From: Pseudomonadota bacterium
GTDB lineage: Bacteria > Pseudomonadota > Gammaproteobacteria > Steroidobacterales > Steroidobacteraceae
Length of the DNA: 6,367 bases
Direction of reading: 5' to 3'
Assembly (NCBI GenBank): GCA_021850555.1
Contig: JAJZLX010000141.1
Location: 1 to 6,367 of the forward strand
Within the stretch, counting starts at the first letter, position 1. Each line of letters starts with the position of its first letter. The notes below the pieces were generated by a model. That model made no database searches. It was not told the origin of the DNA and saw only the letters and a list, made by a program, of their open reading frames with translations. Made by a program: the position numbers and the translations under genes. Positions 1 to 6,367 of the stretch are shown here, piece by piece.

Positions 1-202
1 GGCTGTCGAAACCCAGGTCGCGCTCCAGGGTGCTGCCGAGATCCATGGTCTCGTGCGGCGGCTGCCCGCGGTGCAACTCCGCGTACAGCGAGCGCACCAC
101 CGCGAGGATGGCCTCTGCGGAAATCGAGACCTCGTCGGCGGCACCGATCCCGGATGCGCCGGCCTGTCCGCCCGCCGGCGGGCCGGATGGGAACTGCGAC
201 AC
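1..202 (-). CDS. Acyl carrier protein-like domain, N-terminal fragment (cut by window edge)
   Basis: This is the first 67 codons of a gene that runs off the left edge. From a GTG at 202-200 it encodes a flexible Gly/Ala/Pro-rich leader (residues 1-25). A helical segment follows (residues 28-45, ISAEAILAVVRSLYAEL), then a stretch ending in LERDLGFDS. That ending fits helix II of phosphopantetheine-binding acyl carrier proteins, whose signature is (D/E)LGxDSL; Ser67 would be the 4'-phosphopantetheine attachment site. The GTG is chosen because a GAGG ribosome site sits 6 bases upstream and no ATG lies earlier in the frame. The product could be a free ACP or the N-terminal ACP domain of a larger AMP-ligase or acyltransferase enzyme; the window cannot decide. 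The gene has its own upstream gap of about 300 bases, so it may be a unit separate from the lptE operon. The domain call is fairly firm, but the full product is unknown. Confidence 0.72.
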   Translation of the reverse strand, partial: MSQFPSGPPAGGQAGASGIGAADEVSISAEAILAVVRSLYAELHRGQPPHETMDLGSTLERDLGFDS

Positions 203-208
203 GCCAAG

Positions 209-212
209 CCTC
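209..212 (-). promoter_or_regulatory. Ribosome binding site of the ACP-like gene
   Basis: GAGG on the minus strand lies 6 bases before the GTG at 202-200. It is the main reason for choosing that non-ATG start. Confidence 0.55.
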
Positions 213-388
213 GCGTGAGTCCGTTGGGAGTTCGACCGCGACCACCGGCCAACCTGACCGTGGCACGCAAGGGTCAACTTACCCTCGGGGCGTCCGGGCG
301 GCAAGTACGGCATTTGCGCAGCATCGCCCGGTGCGGCGCGGGCCGCGCGCCCTCGTCAGACCCGTCTCGAAGACCCGCGGGCGGCGTT

Positions 389-404
389 TGCCACGGTCGG
401 GCCA
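389..404 (-). promoter_or_regulatory. Candidate sigma-54 (RpoN) -24/-12 promoter
   Basis: Minus-strand TGGCCCGACCGTGGCA matches the consensus TGGCACG-N4-TTGCA at 10 of 12 fixed positions. It keeps the diagnostic GG-N10-GC spacing. It points toward the ACP-like gene, with an expected transcript start near position 378 and a leader of about 175 bases. The match is by eye in GC-rich DNA, where partial hits arise by chance, and no activator-binding site was identified. Confidence 0.25.
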
Positions 405-505
405 GGGACCTCACCCGGTGCGCGGAAGCTGCGAAGTATCAATCCGGACAATAGCCCCGAAACACCTGACAAATCCGCCACCCCCACTTGCGCCGCAGGA
501 GCCAT

Positions 506-1003
506 TCACCCCCGGCATCGGCCCGTCGGCCGATCCGCGCCGTCGGTAAGGGCATGGCGCCGCAGCCACAGCCGGGCGTCCAGCGCGTCCTGCTCGAACC
601 ACGCGCGGGCGCTGCCGAGACGGAAGCTGTAGCCCCAGGCGTCCATGTCGGCGAGGAGCCGCTCGCGGCCGACGCCGGGCAGGGCGTCGGCGAGCAGGAT
701 CTGCAGATAGCACACGGCGCACTCCTCCGGGTCATCGCCGCCGGCGTCGGTGTCGAGGCCCGCGCGCCGCTCGGGACTCATGCAGATGAAGTGACAGCTC
801 TCGTGCAGGATGGAGTGGATGGGGGTGTCGAGGCGGGCGCAGAGGCGGCCCGCCTTGAGGCCGGCCTCGCTTTCGCCCCAATAGGACCCCGGAATCTCCT
901 CATCCGGCCCCACCACCTCGAGGCTCAAGCCGTAGCGTGCGAGCAGCGATACGACCGGCTGGCGATCGACGTCGCCGAGTGTCAGGACGGATGCAGGGAT
1001 CAT
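506..1003 (-). CDS. Uncharacterised small protein with HExxH metal-binding motif
   Basis: I do not recognise a named family. From ATG 1003 the protein has 165 residues. The core is THIS-type: a short N-terminal segment (LLARYGLSLEVV), a Gly-Ser-Tyr-Trp-Gly turn, then HSILHESCHFICM with HExxH at residues 67-71. Residues 91-100 (DPEECAVCYL) place Glu93/Glu94 22-23 residues after the second His and add a CxxC pair. A Trp/Phe/Tyr-rich tail (DMDAWGYSFRLGSARAWFE) follows. HExxH with a downstream Glu is the ligand pattern of gluzincin metallopeptidases, so zinc binding is plausible but unproven. There is no signal peptide or membrane segment, which suggests a cytoplasmic protein. It lies 71 bases after lptE on the same strand and may be co-transcribed. 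An in-frame GTG at 1051 would add 16 residues, but those codons have much poorer GC at third positions than the body, so the ATG is preferred. Neither start has a strong ribosome site. Confidence 0.75.
   Translation of the reverse strand: MIPASVLTLGDVDRQPVVSLLARYGLSLEVVGPDEEIPGSYWGESEAGLKAGRLCARLDTPIHSILHESCHFICMSPERRAGLDTDAGGDDPEECAVCYLQILLADALPGVGRERLLADMDAWGYSFRLGSARAWFEQDALDARLWLRRHALTDGADRPTGRCRG
517..534 (-). other. Perfect hairpin at the 3' end of the HExxH gene
   Basis: ATCGGCC and GGCCGAT form a perfect 7-bp stem around a 4-base loop, ending 8 bases before the stop codon. No run of T follows on the minus strand, so it is not a standard intrinsic terminator. It could stabilise the 3' end of the transcript or be chance in GC-rich DNA. 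Confidence 0.35.
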
Positions 1004-1074
1004 CTTTGAAGCCGCTTCGCAAACCGTGCGTGCCGCAGGGCAGGTCACCACCGACCGTCCGGGCGGGCCATCGC

Positions 1075-1626
1075 TCAGAGGCTCGCGAGCCTGCGCATCA
1101 CGTTGTCCGCGAGCTCGCGACCCATGGCGCCCTCGAGGATGGCCTTCTCGTGCTGAGCGGCGAGCAGCAGACTCTCATTGAAGGTGTACGAGCGCTGGGC
1201 GGAGAGGGTCTGCGGGGGCAGCAGCTGTTTGCCGCCGGCGCTGACCGAGATGCGCACCGAGTAGCTCACCTCGTACTCCGTCGGCCTGTTGGTCGCAGAC
1301 ACGGAGAGCACGCGGGACGTGACGTGGTCCTGCAGGATCCTGATGACGGCGCTGGCGTGCTCGGCGTCCGTGGTCGGGCGGGCGCCGGAGATGAGCAGGT
1401 CACGCCGCAGACTCTGCACGAAGTCGCTCTGCTCATCCTGCGTTTGGATGTACGGATGACTCATCGCGGCCGGCAACGGCGTGCGCCCCTCCAGGTGAAA
1501 GCCGCAGCCGGCAAGCAGCGTGGCGGCCGTGACCGTCAGCGCGGCGAGCAGCGGCCTCACACGCCCGACGAGCGTCGGGCCGGGGTTGCCGCTCGCGGCG
1601 TCAAATCCCGCAGTACGTGGTCTCAT
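1075..1626 (-). CDS. lptE: LPS-assembly lipoprotein LptE
   Basis: LptE is the outer-membrane lipoprotein that plugs the LptD barrel and helps insert lipopolysaccharide into the outer leaflet. The 183-residue product has a hydrophobic signal segment (residues 24-40) ending in the lipobox LLAGC, so Cys41 should be the lipidated N-terminus. GFHLEG follows directly, the usual start of mature LptE/RlpB proteins. The mature part (about 143 residues) has alternating beta-strand-like sequence and a C-terminal helix (AILEGAMGRELADNVMRRL), as expected for the family. The ATG lies 4 bases after the leuS stop, implying transcriptional and probably translational coupling. The start is uncertain. The first codons after the ATG are poor in G/C at third positions, and an internal GTG at 1560-1558 (residue 23) would give a more typical signal peptide of 18 residues before the Cys. 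The call rests on lipobox, GFHL and position after leuS. Confidence 0.9.
   Translation of the reverse strand: MRPRTAGFDAASGNPGPTLVGRVRPLLAALTVTAATLLAGCGFHLEGRTPLPAAMSHPYIQTQDEQSDFVQSLRRDLLISGARPTTDAEHASAVIRILQDHVTSRVLSVSATNRPTEYEVSYSVRISVSAGGKQLLPPQTLSAQRSYTFNESLLLAAQHEKAILEGAMGRELADNVMRRLASL
1563..1580 (-). other. Perfect hairpin near the lptE start
   Basis: GCCCGACG and CGTCGGGC are perfectly complementary around a 2-base centre (realistically a 7-bp stem with a 4-base loop). The structure ends 2 bases before the alternative GTG start of lptE at 1560 and lies inside the reading frame if the upstream ATG is used. It could mask a ribosome site or act as a partial attenuator between leuS and lptE. 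No T-tract follows. Confidence 0.4.
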
Positions 1627-1630
1627 CGGC

Positions 1631-4246
1631 CTATACGACGATATTGATCAGCTTGCCCGGCACCACGATGACCTTGCGCACGGGCTTGCCGGCGACGAAT
1701 CTGCTCACCTGCTCGTCGGCCAGCGCCGCATCGCGCACCACAGCCTCGTCGACGCCGGCAGCAACGTGGACGCGCCCGCGCAGCTTGCCATTGATCTGCA
1801 CGACGATCTCGACGGTATCCTGCGCCAAAGCCGCCTGATCGACCACGGGCCAGGGCTCGTCGATCACCGCTCGCCCATGACCCAGCGCCTGCCACAGCGC
1901 ATGGCACACGTGTGGAGTGATGGGCGAGAGCACGAGCGTGATGATCTCCAGCGCTTCCTGCCGGACCGCCCGCCCGCCCGGCGAGGTGTCATCGAAGCGG
2001 CCGACGGCGTTCAGCAGCTCCATGCACGCCGCGATGGCGGTGTTGAAGTTGCGCCGGCGGCCGATATCGTCCGTGGCCTTGGCGAGCGCATGGTGGGCGG
2101 CGCGGCGCAAGTCGCGTTGCGGCGTCGTCTGCGTCCCATCGACACGTTCTGCGGGCCCACGGCTCACATGCTCGTACACGGCGCTCCACAGCCGGCGGAC
2201 GAAGCGTGAGGCCCCCTGCACCCCCTCGTCCGACCACTCCAGCGTCTGCTCCGGCGGAGAGGCGAACATGGTGAAGAGGCGTGCCGTATCCGCGCCGTAG
2301 CGCCCGATCAGTCCCTCGGGGTCGACGCCGTTGTTATCGGACTTGGACATCTTGCCGAGACCGCCGTACTCCACCCGGATCGTCTCGCCCTCGGGCGTGG
2401 TGGCCTCGAAAATCTCGGCGCCGCCCTCGCGCCTCGCGCGCACGTCCGCGGGATTGAAGTATCGACGTCTCCCTTCCGCGGTGGCGCAGGAGTAGATGTG
2501 GTTGAGCACCATGCCCTGGGTCAGCAGGTTGGTGAAGGGCTCGTCGCAGCGCACCAGGCCGAGATCGCGCATCACCTTGGTCCAGAAGCGCGAATACAGC
2601 AGGTGCAGGATCGCATGCTCGATGCCGCCGATGTACTGGTCCACCGGCAGCCAGTAGCCGACGCGCTCGTCGACCATGGCGCGCGCCTGGTCAGGACAGG
2701 TGTAGCGCATGTAATACCAGGACGAGTCGACGAAGGTGTCCATGGTGTCGGTCTCGCGCCGCGCCGCGCCGCCGCACTTCGGGCACACGCACTGGTGGAA
2801 GGCGGGAGACTTGTTGAGCGGGTTGCCGCTGCCGTCGGGCGCGAGATCCTCGGGCAGGAGCACCGGCAGTTGCTCATCGGGAACAGGCACTTCGCCGCAG
2901 CGGCCGCAATGGATGAGCGGGATGGGACAACCCCAGTAGCGCTGGCGCGAGATACCCCAGTCGCGCAGGCGATACTGGGTGCGCTTGCGGCCGAGTCCGC
3001 GCTTTTCCAGGGCGGCGGCGATCGCGTCCACGGCGGCCTTGAACGGCAGGCCGGAGAACTCCCCGGAATCGGCGGTGAGGCCGTATTCGGAGTAGGCAGG
3101 GTTCCACGGCGCCTGCACACGCTCGTAGGCGCCCGACGTGGAGCGCACCACGGGGGCGATGCGCAGGTTGTTCTTCGTTGCGAACTCGAAGTCGCGCTCG
3201 TCGTGGGCGGGCACGCCCATGACCGCGCCCTCCCCGTAGCCCATGAGCACGTAGTTGGCGACCCAGATCCCGATGGGCTCTGCGGTGAACGGATGCAGCA
3301 CGTGCAGCCCCGTGTGCATGCCCTTCTTTTCCTGGGTGGCGACGTCGGCTTCCATCACGCTGCCGCGGCGGCATTCGTCGATGAAGGCGGCAAGCCGGGG
3401 GTTGGCGGCGGCGGCGGCGAGCGCGATCGGGTGCTCGGCGGCGATGGCCATGAAGGTGACGCCGAACAGCGTGTCCGCCCGCGTGGTGAACACCTTCAGT
3501 GCGCCGTCCGTGGACATCGCCTCGCGGGTGTCGGGCGCGTACGGGAAGGAGATCTCGCAGCCCTCGCTGCGGCCGATCCAGTTGGCCTGCATGACTTTCA
3601 CCCGCTCCGGCCACCCCGGAAGCTTCTCGAGGTCGCCCAGGAGCTCATCGGCGTAGCGGGTGATGTTGAGGTAGTACATCGGGATCTCGCGCTTTTCCAC
3701 GAGAGCTCCCGTGCGCCAGCCCCGTCCCTCGATCACCTGCTCGTTGGCAAGCACGGTCTGGTCGACGGGATCCCAGTTCACGACACCCGTCCTGCGGTAG
3801 GCGATGCCCTTCTCGAGCATGCGCAGGAACAACCACTGGTTCCAGCGGTAGTAACTCGGGTCGCAGGTGGCGATCTCGCGGCTCCAGTCGATGGCGAAGC
3901 CGAGCGACTTCAGCTGCGAGCGCATGTACTCGATGTTCTGGCGGGTCCAGCGCGCAGGCGGCACACCGTTGCTGATGGCGGCGTTCTCGGCCGGGAGGCC
4001 GAACGCATCCCAACCCATGGGCTGAAGCACATTGCGGCCCTGCATGCGCATGAAGCGGGCCAGCACATCGCCGATGGTGTAATTGCGCACGTGCCCCATG
4101 TGCAACCGCCCCGACGGGTAAGGCAGCATGGACAGGCAGTAGAACTTCTGCCGTCCCGCGTCCTCGCGCGCCTCGAAGGTGCGATGCCGTTCCCAGTACT
4201 CTTGCGCCGCGCGCTCGACGGCGGCCGGATCGTAGGTCTCATCCAT
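1631..4246 (-). CDS. leuS: Leucyl-tRNA synthetase
   Basis: LeuS charges tRNA-Leu with leucine in the cytoplasm and edits mischarged tRNA. The 871-residue protein is close to the 860 of E. coli. Class I signatures are intact: HMGH (HIGH type) at 49-52 after PYPSGRL, and KMSKS at 632-636. The CP1 editing domain (about 225-420) has the threonine-rich TTRADTLFG (254-262) and the conserved HDERD (348-352). The ZN1 region (157-190) has NWDP where E. coli has NWCP and contains no Cys, so it should not bind zinc. A separate Cys4 site is present instead: Cys447/450 and Cys488/491, just before the RETDTMDTF segment. The anticodon-binding helical domain (about 665-800) and the C-terminal domain ending KLINIVV are complete. 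The ATG at 4246 opens the conserved N-terminus ([14 protein letters not shown]); no strong ribosome site precedes it. It lies 89 bases after lnt and 4 bases before lptE. Confidence 0.98.
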   Translation of the reverse strand: MDETYDPAAVERAAQEYWERHRTFEAREDAGRQKFYCLSMLPYPSGRLHMGHVRNYTIGDVLARFMRMQGRNVLQPMGWDAFGLPAENAAISNGVPPARWTRQNIEYMRSQLKSLGFAIDWSREIATCDPSYYRWNQWLFLRMLEKGIAYRRTGVVNWDPVDQTVLANEQVIEGRGWRTGALVEKREIPMYYLNITRYADELLGDLEKLPGWPERVKVMQANWIGRSEGCEISFPYAPDTREAMSTDGALKVFTTRADTLFGVTFMAIAAEHPIALAAAAANPRLAAFIDECRRGSVMEADVATQEKKGMHTGLHVLHPFTAEPIGIWVANYVLMGYGEGAVMGVPAHDERDFEFATKNNLRIAPVVRSTSGAYERVQAPWNPAYSEYGLTADSGEFSGLPFKAAVDAIAAALEKRGLGRKRTQYRLRDWGISRQRYWGCPIPLIHCGRCGEVPVPDEQLPVLLPEDLAPDGSGNPLNKSPAFHQCVCPKCGGAARRETDTMDTFVDSSWYYMRYTCPDQARAMVDERVGYWLPVDQYIGGIEHAILHLLYSRFWTKVMRDLGLVRCDEPFTNLLTQGMVLNHIYSCATAEGRRRYFNPADVRARREGGAEIFEATTPEGETIRVEYGGLGKMSKSDNNGVDPEGLIGRYGADTARLFTMFASPPEQTLEWSDEGVQGASRFVRRLWSAVYEHVSRGPAERVDGTQTTPQRDLRRAAHHALAKATDDIGRRRNFNTAIAACMELLNAVGRFDDTSPGGRAVRQEALEIITLVLSPITPHVCHALWQALGHGRAVIDEPWPVVDQAALAQDTVEIVVQINGKLRGRVHVAAGVDEAVVRDAALADEQVSRFVAGKPVRKVIVVPGKLINIVV

Positions 4247-4267
4247 CCAAAAATGCCCGGAACCTGT

Positions 4268-4285
4268 GGAATTTGCAGGAATTTG
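4268..4285. repeat. Tandem octamer repeat, 10-bp period
   Basis: GGAATTTG on the plus strand occurs at 4268-4275 and again at 4278-4285, separated by CA. The spacing of one helical turn would put both copies on the same face of DNA, as in some operators. With only two copies, chance or a slippage duplication is also possible. Confidence 0.4.
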
Positions 4286-4304
4286 GCCGGTAGCTTAACA
4301 CGAG

Positions 4305-4331
4305 CCCGCGCGACCCGGAGCCGGGCGCGGG
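4305..4331 (-). other. GC-rich hairpin just after lnt stop
   Basis: Starting 4 bases after the lnt stop, the outer arms CCCGCG/CGCGGG and inner arms CCCG/CGGG (4-base loop, 3-base bulge on one side) can form a stable stem. The bases after it (CTCGTGTTAAG) lack a T-tract, so it would be an imperfect terminator. It may lower read-through into leuS or protect the upstream transcript end. Confidence 0.45.
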
Positions 4332-4335
4332 ACGC

Positions 4336-6367
<2,032 letters not shown>

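Larger units (their letters stand above)
203..505. other. Intergenic region between the HExxH gene and the ACP-like gene
   Basis: I see no convincing gene in these roughly 300 bases. Open frames on the plus strand (53-454 and 154-549) encode Arg/Pro-rich, low-order sequence with no recognisable domain. Read on the minus strand, the gap holds three things: an AT-richer segment just after the upstream stop (about 436-480), a sigma-54-like element at 389-404, and a GC hairpin at 335-351 (6-bp arms GGCGCG/CGCGCC, 5-base loop). Further on there is a TTGACC at 277-272 that resembles a -35 box but has no good -10 partner, and a small inverted pair TGACC/GGTCA at 255-259 and 272-276. No U-tract terminator was found. 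The gap most likely contains the promoter and leader of the ACP-like gene. Confidence 0.5.
4247..4335 (-). promoter_or_regulatory. lnt–leuS intergenic leader with tandem octamer
   Basis: This is the only gap between corC and the leuS–lptE pair, so any leuS-specific control should lie here. The half nearest lnt is a GC hairpin (4305-4331). The half nearest leuS is AT-richer, with two copies of an octamer (CAAATTCC on the minus strand, 4278-4285 and 4268-4275) repeated at a 10-base period. I found no convincing -35/-10 pair and no T-box-like structure. Confidence 0.4.

Noticed and set aside
261..276. TGGCACG on the plus strand, a perfect sigma-54 -24 half
   Set aside because: The -12 half fails: the GC required ten bases after GG is TC, and no gene starts downstream on that strand.
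436..480. Sigma-70-like TTGTCA and GATACT boxes on the minus strand
   Set aside because: The two boxes are 26 bases apart, too far for a standard promoter, and neither has a good partner at 16-18 bases.
53..549. Plus-strand open frames in the left part of the window (53-454, 154-549)
   Set aside because: No domain, no ribosome site, composition typical of chance frames, and they overlap the better supported ACP-like gene.
3404..3418. Five GGC triplets in a row within leuS
   Set aside because: They encode a short alanine run in the variable part of the editing domain; with no frame disruption, nothing suggests phase variation.

Overview
This GC-rich window carries the corC–lnt–leuS–lptE gene block typical of Gammaproteobacteria. 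All recognised genes lie on the minus strand and are transcribed right to left. Gene order and protein sequence suggest a high-GC gammaproteobacterium, possibly of the Xanthomonadales/Nevskiales/Steroidobacter type. That placement is an inference from style and was not tested.

Layout in transcription order, from the right edge: the C-terminal half of a CorC/YbeX-type CBS-domain protein (cut by the window edge); lnt, apolipoprotein N-acyltransferase, whose apparent TTG start overlaps the corC stop; an 89-base gap with a strong GC hairpin and a tandem AT-rich octamer; leuS, a full-length leucyl-tRNA synthetase; lptE, the lipoprotein half of the LptDE outer-membrane LPS translocon, starting 4 bases after the leuS stop; and a small protein of unassigned function with an HExxH motif. 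In enterobacteria holA (DNA polymerase III delta) follows lptE, but no holA is visible here. After about 300 bases without a convincing gene, the window ends inside the start of a gene for an acyl-carrier-protein-like domain. The last complete codon of that fragment is the serine expected to carry phosphopantetheine.

The recognised genes join envelope building (lipoprotein N-acylation by Lnt, LPS export by LptE) to translation (LeuS), as this locus does in relatives. The least explained parts are the HExxH protein, the gap holding a sigma-54-like -24/-12 element, and the ACP-type gene beyond it. No tRNA, rRNA, CRISPR array, insertion sequence or phage gene was seen.
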